A stretch of 64,000 nucleotides of DNA from Phytopythium helicoides. Lineage: Eukaryota; Oomycota; Peronosporomycetes; Pythiales; Pythiaceae. Every line of letters starts with the position of its first letter. Within the stretch, counting starts at the first letter, position 1. Of the stretch, positions 1 through 10,234 are shown piece by piece. The translations under genes and the position numbers were made by a program. Under the pieces are notes generated by a model. The model worked only from the letters and a program-made list of their open reading frames with translations. It did no database searches and had not been told where the DNA came from. The stretch lies in assembly GCA_024867545.1 (NCBI GenBank), contig JANFNE010000036.1:186001-250000 (forward strand), given 5' to 3'.

Positions 1-363
1 CGCGTGAGCGAGCTCGTAGACATGCACAATCTCACAACGTCCGGGACGACCACCGTTGCAAACGGAGCGCTCGCTGGTGGTTCTTCGGGTAGCCCGCATC
101 ACCACGGAGGTAATGCGTCGTCAATGGAGGGTGGCGGATCACACCACAAGGGAAAGATGAAGCACGGACATCATGGAGGCGAGGCAGGAGGAACTGGGGG
201 GTCTTTGCTGCGGCCGACACCGCCTACTGCCGACGACTTCAACGACTCGGACCCGGATGACGGAGATGACGTTGTGCGACCGTGCAAGATTGCCGAGATC
301 CAAGAGAAGACGGCTGCAGCTGTCGGGCGCCGCAAGGAGAAACAGATCCGCTCCAAGCGTTAG
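1..363 (+). CDS. C-terminal part of an unidentified protein (5' end outside the window)
   Basis: An open frame enters from the left edge and ends at TAG 361-363. The visible 120 residues are low-complexity: a Gly/His/Ser-rich stretch with clusters such as PHHHGG, SHHKGK and GHHGG, then an acidic DSDPDDGDD segment and a basic C-terminus ending RKEKQIRSKR. No folded domain is visible. The composition suggests a disordered tail. The upstream frame is open to the edge, so the start lies outside. I do not recognise the gene. Confidence 0.6.
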   Translation, partial: RVSELVDMHNLTTSGTTTVANGALAGGSSGSPHHHGGNASSMEGGGSHHKGKMKHGHHGGEAGGTGGSLLRPTPPTADDFNDSDPDDGDDVVRPCKIAEIQEKTAAAVGRRKEKQIRSKR

Positions 364-631
364 CAGGGTAGTGAGCACCATGGTAGAAGATAAAGTATCA
401 ATGCATCAACACAAAGCCAAAGCCAAAGGTATTCAATCGCCCCAAGGAGTAACACAACACAGAAAAGGTTGAGAACTTCGCCGAGCGCCAGCAGCGACCG
501 TACTGTATTCTTGATGACCAGTCTACATAATCGTCATGCACCTTGGTGCATCACGAGTCTACATGGAGGCTTTCCGCTGAAAGACCGTCGTAGTGTTGCC
601 CTCACTATCACCCGTGAGGCTGTCGTCCTCG

Positions 632-1723
632 TCAGGCCACCTGGACGTGCTCGAGCGGGACGGCGAGCGTTGGGACCTCACCCAGGTCCTCGGAAATGTC
701 GACACCGTAGAAGTCCCAGATGGTCTTAGCAGATACCTTGACGTCCTTGTTGTTGATGTCGTGCAGGTAAGCGTCCTGCGTGAACCAGAAGAGCGGAACG
801 ATGTAGAGCGCCGAGAAGACGTCGAGCGTGTAGTGCTTGCGCGATGCGACGATGAGGAACGCGATGGCGATCTGGATGCACACCATCACCGTCATTCCGT
901 ACTTGTTGGGCCAGTACTTCCACACGCCGAGGATGAACGACATGGTGTAGATGGTGTGTGAGCTGAACATGAGGTCACCGCAGCCGTTGAGCGAGTCAAG
1001 GTTGGTGAAGAACTCGCCCGTGGTCGGCGGGTTGAAGTCCGGGTTGGGCACGACACACGGCACCGTGTCGTCGGGGTTCTCGGCCACGCAGGTCGCGTTA
1101 AACTTGAGCTCGCAGTGGGCGGCGGGCGACGGCAGTGTCGTGACGAGGAACGAGATGATGCGGAACACGAGGCAGATACTGATGTGAAGCAGCAGACGCT
1201 TGCCCACGATCACAATGTACCGCGGCTTCTCCGGGTTGGTGCGGAAGAGCGCGATCGACGCGATCAGCAGCAGCGCCGGCGCGAACACGCCGGCGAAGAC
1301 CAGGATGTCCGAGGCCGAGGCGGCTGTGCCACTGTCGGAGCAAGCAAGGAGGACTCGTTAGAGGACATGCGAGGCGGAGGAGCGGCGCTTTTTTTTTTCA
1401 GGGAGGTCAACTCACGTGAGCTCGGGCATGAGCGCGTAGCCGACGTCGTGCAGCGTGTAACGCTGCTCCACGGTCAGCACGTTGCCCTGGATCCAGTACG
1501 CGAGGTTGTGGAAGATGGCGTGCGCGTCTGCGGAGGCGAGCAGGTCCACCAGGTCAGCCCTCACTCCGCGTCACCAAGGGCGGCCGGCGGCCGGCCACGT
1601 ACACTGCATGATGACGCATGGCAGGATGATCTTCCACTCCTTCTTGAGCAGCTGCAGCTCGATGCGCAGGTAGTTCTTGAGGTTCGGCACGTCGCGCAGC
1701 TGGAAGCGCTTCCAGGCGGCCAT
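632..1723 (-). CDS. Sphingomyelin-synthase-type (PAP2_C) membrane enzyme, 3 exons
   Basis: Predicted multi-pass enzyme of the sphingomyelin synthase/inositolphosphorylceramide synthase family, which moves a phospho-head-group onto ceramide in Golgi or plasma membrane. Exons on the minus strand: 1723-1603, 1527-1416, 1331-632, giving about 310 residues; both joins keep the frame and have GT/AG ends. Exon 3 carries the family motifs CGDLMFSSHT (first catalytic His) and HYTLDV (second His and the Asp), between hydrophobic segments. The usual SGHT reads SSHT here. The product could make a phosphocholine, phosphoethanolamine or phosphoinositol sphingolipid; the sequence alone does not decide. No frameshift is needed. 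Confidence 0.85.
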
Positions 1724-2623
1724 GGCGGCGAGCGGAGGGCGGGCGGAGGGCGGCTTCGCCTCGCTTCGGCGAGCTCAGGAATGCGCCGCCACCCGAAGGA
1801 AGAGAGGCTGCCCGGCTAGCTGCCGCGGCGGTAGAGGTATCCTGTGTGAATGGATGAGATGTGTCATATGATTTCTTTAATTTGGAAGTAATCTAGTTTA
1901 AATTAGTTAGAATTCTACCTTTATCAAGTGTTGATTTGTTTTATATGATTTTAGGAGAGGACGGTCCCTTGTCGCAGTGATCGTTCTGAAAAATCCAAAA
2001 ATCCAACTGACTATATGCTAAAAATAGCCAAAAGCCCACTGTGTCTTTGCTTTCGCGGGCGAAAAACACATGATGTCGCTTGGGTTTTTCCCCGTATTGC
2101 GCGCAGCTGCGCAGACGTCGTCTGCTCGCGATGTGTGACAGGTGGCGAGCGTAATCTGCGAGTCGTTACATACAACTGCTATGTCGGCGCCGGCGCCAGC
2201 CAACGCTCTGCTCGGAGCTGTCGCTGCATTGGCCTCGCGCCGTTGTGGCCCCGACGACCTCTGCATCTTCCACACCTCCGTAGGCTGCAGAGCCTCCAAT
2301 GGAGACACGCCGGAGCCGAGAGCCCCGCTCGCAACGTTGCTCGACGTTGACGACCACGAAGCCAAGCCACGATGGCAATGATCGAGGTGGCCGGTCTCAG
2401 CGCGATTACCGCTAGGACGCCAGTGGCGATTGGTCGAGCGTGGCGTCATCAAGGCGGCTGCGCGCTCATGATCTCGGTGCAGATCGATACTTTGGTCTGC
2501 AGCTCCATTGTTGGCACCCTCTGAGGGTTCAACACGCTCGACGAAGATCAAAATCCAGCAACGTCTCAGATGGTTCATGATTCGAGCTTCAAGAATGAAA
2601 ATGGATCTATCTCTCAAGGAGCT
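1724..2623. other. Intergenic stretch with one weak small ORF
   Basis: About 900 bases between the start of the sphingomyelin-synthase-type gene and the end of adenosine deaminase. Positions 1850-2060 are AT-rich and empty. A plus-strand ORF from ATG 2181 to 2381 (66 codons, Cys-containing) and an overlapping minus-strand ORF are open, but neither resembles a known family nor shows clear splice sites. A short intron-containing gene cannot be excluded. Confidence 0.3.
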
Positions 2624-3965
2624 CTACTCGTCGCCATCACCAACCGAGATGCCGTACTCCGCCATCAGCTCCTCCAGGTAGCGAGTGGCCGCACGCTCGT
2701 ATTCTCGGCGGGCTTGGTAGTCCCCGGGGAAGAAGGCACGCTTGAATCCCGCACGCACCACCCGGTGGAACTCGGCAGGGCTCAGCTCAAACGCATCGCA
2801 CGCCTGCCGCAGCTCGCACACAATGTTCGTGCGTGAAACGGTGCAGTTATCAGTGCACAGCGTCACGGCAAGGTCGTGGGCCAGCATCTTCCTCAGTGGA
2901 TGCTTCGAGGCATCCAGCTCAAGGCCTGGGTCCGTCTGCAGGTTGCTCGAGACACAGACTTCGATCCCCGTTCGTGCTTTGGCCATGTGCCGTGCGAGCT
3001 CTTCGCAATACCGACGCTTCTGCTCGATCGTCGGGAAGCGACCGCTTCTTCACCATTTCGGCATCAAACACGTGCAAACAGTGGCCGATTCGCTCGGCGC
3101 GCAAGTCGACCTACCGCTTCGTAGATACTCTCGGCACCGAACGCCTCGCCTGCGTGCACTGTGCGATGTAGGAACTTTTTGTGCGCCAGCTCGTAAGCAG
3201 CGATATGGTCGTGAGCTGGAATCCATTCTCAGCGCCTGCCAAGTCGAGCGCAACAATCGGTAGTCCTAGTCGTTCCTTGATGTCGACCACCTCTTCAACG
3301 AGAGCCACCGACGCGAGCCCGAGCAGCTTGTGCAAGTCGCTTTGCTCAAGCTCAGGTGTGAGCCTCGATGAAAGCTTCATAGTACGGGCCAGACGTGCGC
3401 GTGAAGAAACGCATGGCACATGCAATGATGCCGTACGCAAACCTCGGCGCGCGTCCATTGGCTACTAGTGGGTCGCTCGCGTTAGGCCTTATCAGCTGCG
3501 CGTTTGAGTCCTCGATCGACCGCGGACAGCACCTGCTCGATCGAGAACTCTCCGGGCACCGCAAGCAGCTGCGGCGCAAACCGCGCCTCAAAGTAGCGCA
3601 CGCCGAGTGCGAACTGGTCGACCCCAAGCTCGAATGCTACGCGCTCAAGTGCCTCAGGGGCGGCGCAGCACGGCCGTCGTGTATGCGAAGCACGCGAGAT
3701 ACTCCTCCAGACTCGCGTACGTCTCTTTGAACAACACGCGGTTGAGCGTCTCGGCGTCATAAGCAGGCAGCACCACGCCTTGCTCCTCCGCCAGCTCAAC
3801 CAGCGTCTGTGGACGCAGGCAGCCGTCCAAGTGGCAGTGCAGGTCCGTCTTGGGCACGCGCAGCAGCAGCTCGTCCGGGAAAAGCGCATTGCGAGGGAAC
3901 TGGCGCCGTGGCGGAGCTGCAACTTGGTCGGTGAGAGCTGCAGGCGCTTCGGGTTCTGCGGACAT
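2624..3965 (-). CDS. Adenosine deaminase family protein, interrupted by several single-base frame changes
   Basis: Adenosine deaminases hydrolyse adenosine (or adenine or AMP in relatives) to the inosine-type product in purine salvage. The likely start is ATG 3965. Reading minus-strand frames in turn, family motifs appear in order: PKTDLHCHLDG (metal-binding HxH) near residue 40, YFEARFAPQLL, ALDLAGAEN, TVHAGE (zinc His and catalytic Glu), RIGHC, EVCVSSNLQT, and LCTDNC in place of the usual TDDP. The frame changes near 3665, 3488, 3365, 3208, 3115 and 3040 without splice sites. All motifs survive, so the breaks look like assembly indels; a recent pseudogene is the alternative. RIGHC for RIGHG and TDNC for TDDP suggest a divergent subfamily. 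Confidence 0.75.
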
Positions 3966-4746
3966 AAGCAAGGAGCTGCGAGGAGCTGCGAGGAGCGAGC
4001 GGCGAGGCGGAAGCGCGGTGGGGGAATTGGAATGCGTCGAGCAGCTACAAAACGTAGCTGTCAAATCAGTATACATGGGTTCATAAATGTATAGTGGTCG
4101 ATTTGCAAGTCATAGCTGGCAGCGTTGTGATGATCTCGCGCACCGAAGAAAATGATGAAGACGAGAAAGAGAGATTTCGTGAGGGGAGCGATCGATGTTC
4201 ACAACTGGCGCAGCTGGTGCTGGTGCTTTTGGTAGCGAAGCACACTTTCTTTAGCGCGTCGTGGTGAGGTCTCAGCTGCACCTGAAGGCTTTGTTCCGAC
4301 AGTTCGGCTTAGAAACGAGTCCGTTGCGTGCATTCAAGCCGTGTCATCGCAACAGAGGACACACTGTTTACCTCAAGCTGCGGAGAGCAATCCATTTTTG
4401 ACCTAAATGTCGCTATGAGACGCATCTCCAGCAGGAGGATTCAGATTTCGCCAATGCCTTTCCGATCGCCCTATTGACCCACGCCAGCGTGGGTTCTGAC
4501 CAAGAAACTGCACCCTCGAGGTCAACCTCGACTAATCGCTCTGGTGCGGGACGGATGGGCCGAGTTCCGGCAGGAGGATGATATCTGAGGGCAAAGCGTC
4601 AAGGTGTTGCACTCATAGTATGCTCAAGTAATGAGCTAACTATTCGTCTGTACTCGGCAAGGTCAGGCAGAGGGTCTGCAATTGTTTCTTGCGCGCCAGC
4701 ATTTCTCATCTTGCTGCAATCGCGCCATCCCAAGCTTCCTGTCAGC
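3966..4746. other. Intergenic region between divergent genes
   Basis: About 780 bases between the start of adenosine deaminase (minus strand) and the small ORF at 4747 (plus strand). It must hold both promoters. Only short, non-homologous ORFs are present and I see no repeat or RNA gene. Confidence 0.4.
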
Positions 4747-5070
4747 ATGACCTCAACCGAAAAACAAGACGACCCCTCCCGTTGTGCGTACCAGCAATGC
4801 TTCAACCAACGAGCCGTGAACGACCTGGGTGAGCAGCTAGAGCTGTGCGATCTCCACTTAATTAAGGAACAACCGCACCCACTCCAGCAGCAGCAGCAGC
4901 AGCAAAACCAGGAGGAGGAAACGAAGCCTAAGCCTGGCGATGTGCACCTCGCATTCTCCGACATCTCGGATCTGCTGGAGGGCAGTCGGAGACTGCAATT
5001 GCCGCTGGAACTGAATGAGGTCGATCTCCGCGAGGTAGATGCACTGCTCTCCGAGCACGACCTGCAATAA
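4747..5070 (+). CDS. Small hypothetical protein with a Cys/His cluster and polyglutamine run
   Basis: ORF of 107 codons from ATG 4747; an upstream in-frame start at 4711 would add 12 residues. The N-terminus has a potential zinc-binding pattern, RCAYQQC followed about 18 residues on by LCDLHL, then a run of seven glutamines encoded by CAG repeats, then a Leu/Glu/Asp-rich region (residues 70-107) likely to form amphipathic helices. I do not recognise the family. The acidic C-terminus and Q-run would suit a regulatory nuclear protein, but that is inference. It lies 155 bases upstream of endonuclease V on the same strand. Confidence 0.55.
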   Translation: MTSTEKQDDPSRCAYQQCFNQRAVNDLGEQLELCDLHLIKEQPHPLQQQQQQQNQEEETKPKPGDVHLAFSDISDLLEGSRRLQLPLELNEVDLREVDALLSEHDLQ

Positions 5071-5225
5071 CAATCTCTTCCAATGCACAAAGTGTTCGCT
5101 TCGACGTCGTTTGCTGTGTGTGTGTGGTTCAAGTCGGGCATGTAACCTTCACTCATGCTAAGACTGTCATGGGTACACTTCGCCCTTGTCACACATCCTG
5201 TAGCCGCTCACTTTTGAAAAAGCTC

Positions 5226-6301
5226 ATGGAGGAGGCGAACGCCGAGACGCGCGCGCGGTGGACTGGTACGCTCTCTGGAGACCTGTGGCTCTGTTGACAC
5301 GGAGCCTTACGGCGCGTCGTTGCTGTTATTGTTATTGTTGTTGCTGCTGCTGATGTAGCGGAGCAGCTCGAGCTCAAGCACCAGTTGGTGGAGGCGGACG
5401 AGTTTCGCTGGGTGCTGGCGGAAGATGACACAACCGAAAAGAGCCGCGATGAGAGCAGCGGCCAGTCAAGCGGCCACGAAGGATCGCTAAAGAAGAAAAG
5501 ATTGGCTCGCGTTGCTGGCGTGGACATCAGCTTCCTGAAGGGCTCGAACGAGCACGCGTGCGCATCGATCGTTGTGCTCGAGTTACCGACGCTGCGAGTT
5601 CTGTACGAGGCGTTCACGTATGTGTCACTCCCAGCACCGTACATTGCAGGTTTTTTGGCATTTCGCGAGGTTCCTGCACTCTCCAAACTATACAGCGACC
5701 TTGTGGAACGATGCCCAGGTGAGATGTGGACAGAACGTCCTCGCGTGCGTGCCTCCCAAACTGATACTCGTCATGCGTCTGTAGAGGCGATCCCAGATGT
5801 GACGCTAGTGGATGGGAACGGCGTGCTGCACCCTCACGGTTTTGGACTTGCCTCGCATTTTGGAGTTCTCATGGGCATTCCAACGATTGGTGTGGGCAAG
5901 ACGTTCTTACACGTTGACGGGCTGACAAAGTCGGACGTCAAGGCACTCATGGCAGATGCCCACACAAACGGCCATGAGTCAGTAAAGCTTACCGGCGAAT
6001 CGGGAAGGGTAAGTCAAGCGCCTATACCTGAGCCGCATCTACATAGATGAGCTAACCGTGAAAGCCTTGATAGGTATGGGGTGCCGCTCTGTGCGGAGCT
6101 ACCGGGGTCAGCAACCCAACTTTCGTCTCAGTCGGCCACATGGTGTCGCTCGACACAAGTGTCGCGATTGTGCGCGCGTGCTGTCAATATCGAGTGCCAG
6201 AGCCGATTCGTCAAGCAGATATTCGCTCACGACAAGTTATACGCGAATGGGAAACTCGCGGTGCTGTCGACACCACGCTCGATTCGTATCGCGTTGTTTG
6301 A
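5226..6301 (+). CDS. Endonuclease V, 4 exons
   Basis: Endonuclease V cleaves nucleic acids next to inosine; eukaryotic forms act mainly on inosine-containing RNA. Exons: 5226-5265, 5359-5718, 5785-6008, 6074-6301 (about 283 residues), with introns of 93, 66 and 65 bases and GT/AG ends; no frameshift is needed. Diagnostic motifs are AGVDISF (first metal Asp), PYIAGFLAFREVP, LVDGNGVLHPHGFGLASH (catalytic DGNG region), GIPTIGVGK, and in the last exon NPTFVSVGHMVSL followed by PEPIRQAD. The adenosine deaminase gene nearby also concerns deaminated purines, probably by coincidence of position. Confidence 0.93.
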
Positions 6302-6373
6302 AAGACAAGAATCACGTTTTCTTAACCTCATTTCCAAAAAGGTTGCATTCAAACTTTGCTGGAGAGTGTACTC

Positions 6374-7640
6374 TCACAGAACAACGCACCATCGCTCAAA
6401 GAACGGTTGATGCTCGTCCAATTCTCCGTGGATATTGACGCGAGCCGTCGAGGTAACTCGCTTTTCGCCTGTTGGTCGGCCTTCAAGGCGGCTGGGTGAC
6501 GGAAGCAGGCGTTGCAGCTCACGCAGATCGTGGTCCGACATGTAAGGGTCCAAATGCCATTCATGGAAGTGCACTAGCGCCGACGATGGCCCGGCACTCT
6601 GCCCACTTGTGAGGCAGTGGCCAAAGTTCAAGACCTCCATCAAGCGAAGTGCAGCGTCAGCGAATTCAGGACCGCCGCTCTCCACGAATACAGCATCGGA
6701 CACTACAGTTACATGCACCCGAAAAAGTTAGCTAGGTCGCCCTACCAAGTAAATCAACAGCACAATCTTCCTCCATCGTACAATTCCACGCGACAACGGT
6801 CGCACTCTCAAGGTTCCACTGCAGAGCAGCGCGCAGGCCAGCAAGGAATGGGTGGCAGCCCACACTCTTTCTAAAAGCGTGCACAAACTCTTCCATTTGA
6901 TGTGTCATGAGCGAGTGCTGCTTGATTGCGCGAGTGTAGTCGTGGGCTACGACCGCGACGAGCTCCGTATTGCCACTCGCGTCTTTCTGGAGCTGATAGT
7001 GGCTGCTCTGTCTCTTCGACACCTTGGCATGAAAGTCCGAGTACTGCACGACAGCTCCAAGTTACCCAACAGCAATTTCCGACCTCCAAGGAGCCGATTC
7101 GAGCGGACCTTTTGCTGTGCGATGGATGCGTGGTACGCCGACCGAACCTGGTTCTTGACCGTCTCGAGCGCGTTGACGCTGCACAACATGCAAATCAGCC
7201 TCGCGTTCCTACTGCACACGAAGAAAACCACCTAAAGCTCACTTGTCCAAGAAGTAGCTCTCGTGTCCAGGCACTGCGCACTTGACGAGCCCCAAATCGG
7301 CGATCTGCTGGTAGAACGCGGCGTCGGCGTCGCTCTCCCTATCGTCGAGCGTCACCAAGCTGTGCAAACCGACTATCAGCCCTCTCCACCTCGCACAATG
7401 CAGCTCACTGCCCGCCAAGGCACCTGATCTGGTCCACCTTGCACGACTCGAACCAGTCAAGTACGCGCTTGGCCGCCGCGTCCTGCTCGTGGAAGTAGCG
7501 CGCGCAGAGCTCGCGGAAGCGCTCGGCGCGCGCCACCGCGTCGCGTTGCGCCTCGAGGCACCTGCAGCCGCCTACGGTACGCCTCCATCAGCTCTGCGCG
7601 GCCGTCGCAGCCCCGCAACGCGCCACCACCGCACCTGCTC
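6374..7640 (-). CDS. Unidentified multi-exon protein
   Basis: Coding sense on the minus strand continues through several frames with plausible introns: AA|GTGAGC...TGTGCAG (about 7241-7210) and G|GTAGGG...CTGTAG (about 6740-6695), ending at 6374. The 5' part (about 7640-7440) encodes a helical, Arg/Ala/Glu-rich segment with FRELCARYFHEQDAAAKRV, with one probable single-base indel near 7562. The middle has NARLICMLCSVNALETVKNQ and HDYTRAIKQHSLMTHQMEEF; the last exon has VHFHEWHLDPYMSDHDLREL. The protein looks globular and conserved, but I cannot name the family. The exact start and the splice near 7080-7040 are uncertain. Confidence 0.5.
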
Positions 7641-7808
7641 GCATCGCCAGTCCGCCTGAAGCTAGCTGGGTCAATGGATCATCCGCCGCTCCGATAGGCG
7701 GTCCGATCGACTTCTACATACTAAAACCAATATGAAACTCCTGATCCGATCGATATCCGATCGAAAACGGAGAAGCCAGAGGCCACTCCAGGAAAAACCG
7801 CCGCCGAC

Positions 7809-8513
7809 ATGCTCGAGACGCTGCGCGCAAAGTCCACCGAGGCGCTGGGCCGCGCCGGCGGCTCGCTACGCGACGTGGCGCAGAGCAGCTCAGTGCAGGC
7901 GCTGCAGGCCAAGGCGCGCGCGGCGGCCGAGCAGCTGAACCTCAAGAACCTGCCGAGCGTCGCGTCCGCGTCGTCGCTGTCGACGGCGTCGGCGAGCTCG
8001 GCGGACGAGGCCGAGGGCGGCAAGAGCCCCGCGCCGACGCCCAGGAACCAGGAGGAGGAGGGCCTGCTGGACGAGTTCGGCCAGGAGTGCAAGCTCACCA
8101 AGCGCCAGCGGCTCTACGGCGCGGCCGGGTGCTACGCCTTCGGCGCGCTCTGCAGCTTCCTGGCCACGCTCATGATGTGGGGCGGCCCGAAGCACCTCAA
8201 GCAGTTCGCCTTCTTCTACACGGTCGGCAACCTCTGCAGCATTGGATCCTCGCTCTTCCTCGTCGGGCCAGCGAGACAGGTCAAGGTCATGTGCATGCCA
8301 GTGCGCCGCGTCGCCTGCTGCGTCTGGATCGGCGCCATGCTGCTCACGCTCGTCATCGCGTTCGCGTGGCCCAAGGCCGGCATCCTCGTGCTGCTCCTCG
8401 TCGCCATCCAATACGCCGCGATGCTGTGGTACGGCGCCTCCTTCATCCCCTACGGCCGCGCCATGCTCAAAAAGTGCTGCCAGAAGGCCGCCGGGCAGGT
8501 CGCCAACGTGTGA
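7809..8513 (+). CDS. SFT2-family vesicle transport membrane protein
   Basis: SFT2 proteins are small four-helix Golgi membrane proteins that help endosome- and ER-derived vesicles fuse with the Golgi. The intronless ORF of 234 residues starts at ATG 7809. Residues 1-95 are a polar Ala/Ser/Glu-rich cytosolic region; from about residue 97 (KLTKRQRLYGAAGCYAFGAL) come four hydrophobic segments with the family signatures FFYTVGNLCSIGSSLFLVGP and MLWYGASFIPYGRAML. It is longer than yeast SFT2 at the N-terminus. A 248-codon antisense ORF is only a GC-driven shadow. Confidence 0.88.
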   Translation: MLETLRAKSTEALGRAGGSLRDVAQSSSVQALQAKARAAAEQLNLKNLPSVASASSLSTASASSADEAEGGKSPAPTPRNQEEEGLLDEFGQECKLTKRQRLYGAAGCYAFGALCSFLATLMMWGGPKHLKQFAFFYTVGNLCSIGSSLFLVGPARQVKVMCMPVRRVACCVWIGAMLLTLVIAFAWPKAGILVLLLVAIQYAAMLWYGASFIPYGRAMLKKCCQKAAGQVANV

Positions 8514-8654
8514 TCGATCGTTGCGACGGAGGCAGGGACGAGAAGCTCCGCCGAGTTCATAAGCTAATATATTATCATGGATGAGCGCTACGAGACAGCT
8601 CGACCGCGTCCAAGTGGTGCTCTGCAGTCTTGCCAAGCTATACGCGCTGCTTAA

Positions 8655-10025
8655 CTAGTCGATCAGGGCGTTGAGGAGTGCTTGGCGCTGCTCCAGCACC
8701 TCGGGGTCGGCGTTGCGGGTCTCCTCGTCCTGCGCCTCAAACAACTCCTCAAAGCGGTCAAACTGCACCTTGGCACGCTCCATTTCGTCATTGTTGTACA
8801 GCGTGATGGCATAGTTGAGATGGAACATGTGGTCTCTGGTCTCGGCGGGCACGGAGCACAGCGTGGTTAGTAAGGTCTGCTCGCAGATACTACGAAACGA
8901 CTTGGAAGCGGAAAGCGACCGGCGTTGTCTAGTCCGCACGTACTTTTCCATCTCGATGGCCTTGTCGAATGCGCTGCACGCGTTCTCAAAGTCGTCGAGT
9001 CGACTCAACGTGATGGCCAAATACATGTAGGAGCTTGCAAAGTCGGGCTTGAGATTGATGGCGCCGCTAAAGAAATGGAAGGCCGACGCATATTGGCCCG
9101 TGTTGAGGTGTACTAGTCCAAGATTGTAGCTCGTGATCCACTCAAACGGGTCCAAGTACAACGCGCGCTTCAGACACGCGACGGACGCCACGTAGCGCTG
9201 CTTGCCGAAGAAACACATGCCAATGTTGTTCCAGAGCTGGGCCGAGTTGGGCGTCTGAACAGCTGCAACTCGGTACTTGACTAGTGCTACGTCCATGTCA
9301 CCATGGTCTTGGATGATCGATCCAGCCGCTAGGATTGTCTTGGGGTTCTTTGGGTCATGCGTTAACGAGTTGCCGAGGTAGTCGAATGCGCGGAAGTTCT
9401 CTCCAATGCGCAAGTAGAGCAGCCCTAGCGTAGTCAGGATCTCGGGATTCTCGGGCGAGAATTCGAGCGCTTCAAGATAGACGTTGATGGCGGCCTTAAA
9501 GTCTTCACGTAGAGTGTGCACCTTGCCAAGCTGCAGGAACGTGGCGTCATGGCGATTGATAGTGTTTGCCCGTTGAAAGTGCTCGATCGCCTGCTCGTAG
9601 TCCTTGAGGTACAGGTGGCACAACCCAATGCTATGGTAGATCTCCCAATCATCCACGCGGCCCATGGTGAGCACCTCCTCGTAGACCTCGATGGCGGCTG
9701 TGTGCTTGCCCAGCAGATAGAGCGAACGACCGACCTGCTTGATGTTCTCCTTGTTGTCCGGGTTGAGGCACGTGGCTGCCTGAAAGAGCTGCAGCGACTC
9801 CTGGATCTTGCCCGACTGCCGCAGGATCATGCCCTTGACGTACAGCGGATACTCGCTCAGCCCCTGGTGCTGCCTCAGGATGTCCTCGATCAGCCGCAGA
9901 CACTCCTTGAACTCGGACCGCAGGTACAGCCGGTGCAGGAACCAGTTGCGGCTGGATGCATCTCCAGTGGAGCCCGGATTCCGGTGCTCCCGCGGCGACT
10001 TGATGGCGTCCAGCGCGCTCGGCAT
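8655..10025 (-). CDS. BBS4: BBS4 homologue, TPR subunit of the BBSome
   Basis: BBS4 is a tetratricopeptide-repeat subunit of the BBSome, which moves membrane proteins in cilia. The match runs almost the whole length: NWFLHRLYLRSEFKECLRL, GKHTAAIEVYEE, FSPENPEILTTLGLLYLRIG, LWNNIGMCFFGKQRYVA and YNLGLVHLNTGQYASAFHF each align with the vertebrate protein. I choose ATG 10025, since earlier in-frame starts add unrelated sequence. An in-frame stretch 8943-8836 (108 bases, GTACGT...CTTACTAAC...CAG) has no counterpart in the family and is most likely an intron, leaving about 420 residues. Its presence implies a flagellated life stage. Confidence 0.92.
   Translation of the reverse strand: MPSALDAIKSPREHRNPGSTGDASSRNWFLHRLYLRSEFKECLRLIEDILRQHQGLSEYPLYVKGMILRQSGKIQESLQLFQAATCLNPDNKENIKQVGRSLYLLGKHTAAIEVYEEVLTMGRVDDWEIYHSIGLCHLYLKDYEQAIEHFQRANTINRHDATFLQLGKVHTLREDFKAAINVYLEALEFSPENPEILTTLGLLYLRIGENFRAFDYLGNSLTHDPKNPKTILAAGSIIQDHGDMDVALVKYRVAAVQTPNSAQLWNNIGMCFFGKQRYVASVACLKRALYLDPFEWITSYNLGLVHLNTGQYASAFHFFSGAINLKPDFASSYMYLAITLSRLDDFENACSAFDKAIEMEKYVRTRQRRSLSASKSFRSICEQTLLTTLCSVPAETRDHMFHLNYAITLYNNDEMERAKVQFDRFEELFEAQDEETRNADPEVLEQRQALLNALID
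8836..8943 (-). other. Probable in-frame intron inside BBS4
   Basis: On the minus strand the segment begins AA|GTACGTGC, contains the branch-point-like CTTACTAAC about 45 bases before the end, and ends GACCAG|A. Removing its 108 bases joins ...IEMEK to DHMFHLNYA, restoring the alignment with BBS4 (LDKCNPLVNLNYA in the human protein). The intron is a multiple of three without stops, so an ORF caller would read through it. Confidence 0.75.
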
Positions 10026-10234
10026 CGTGGCTGAGCCGCACCAATGCAGCAATGCGCAATGCTCGTAACGGCCAATGCCGATGTAGCCATTCGAAACGAC
10101 GCCGATCAAAGCTCCGTTATCTTCGTATTGAAGTGAGCATCATGTTTAAATCATGATATCGTGAATACTTTTGCTGTATGGAGTGGGACATTCTCTCTCA
10201 TTCCGAATCGAAGAGCTACGAGTTGGGTGCCGCC

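Noticed and set aside
2018..2617. 199-codon minus-strand ORF between the sphingomyelin-synthase-type and adenosine deaminase genes
   Set aside because: No domain, no good start context and protein-unlike composition; left as intergenic.
2624..3965. Adenosine deaminase as a decayed pseudogene
   Set aside because: Despite six frame changes, the HxH, HAGE and RIGH motifs are intact and in order, and other conserved genes show the same pattern; assembly indels explain it better.
7890..8636. 248-codon antisense ORF over SFT2
   Set aside because: High GC content keeps stops rare; no family resemblance, while the sense strand matches SFT2.
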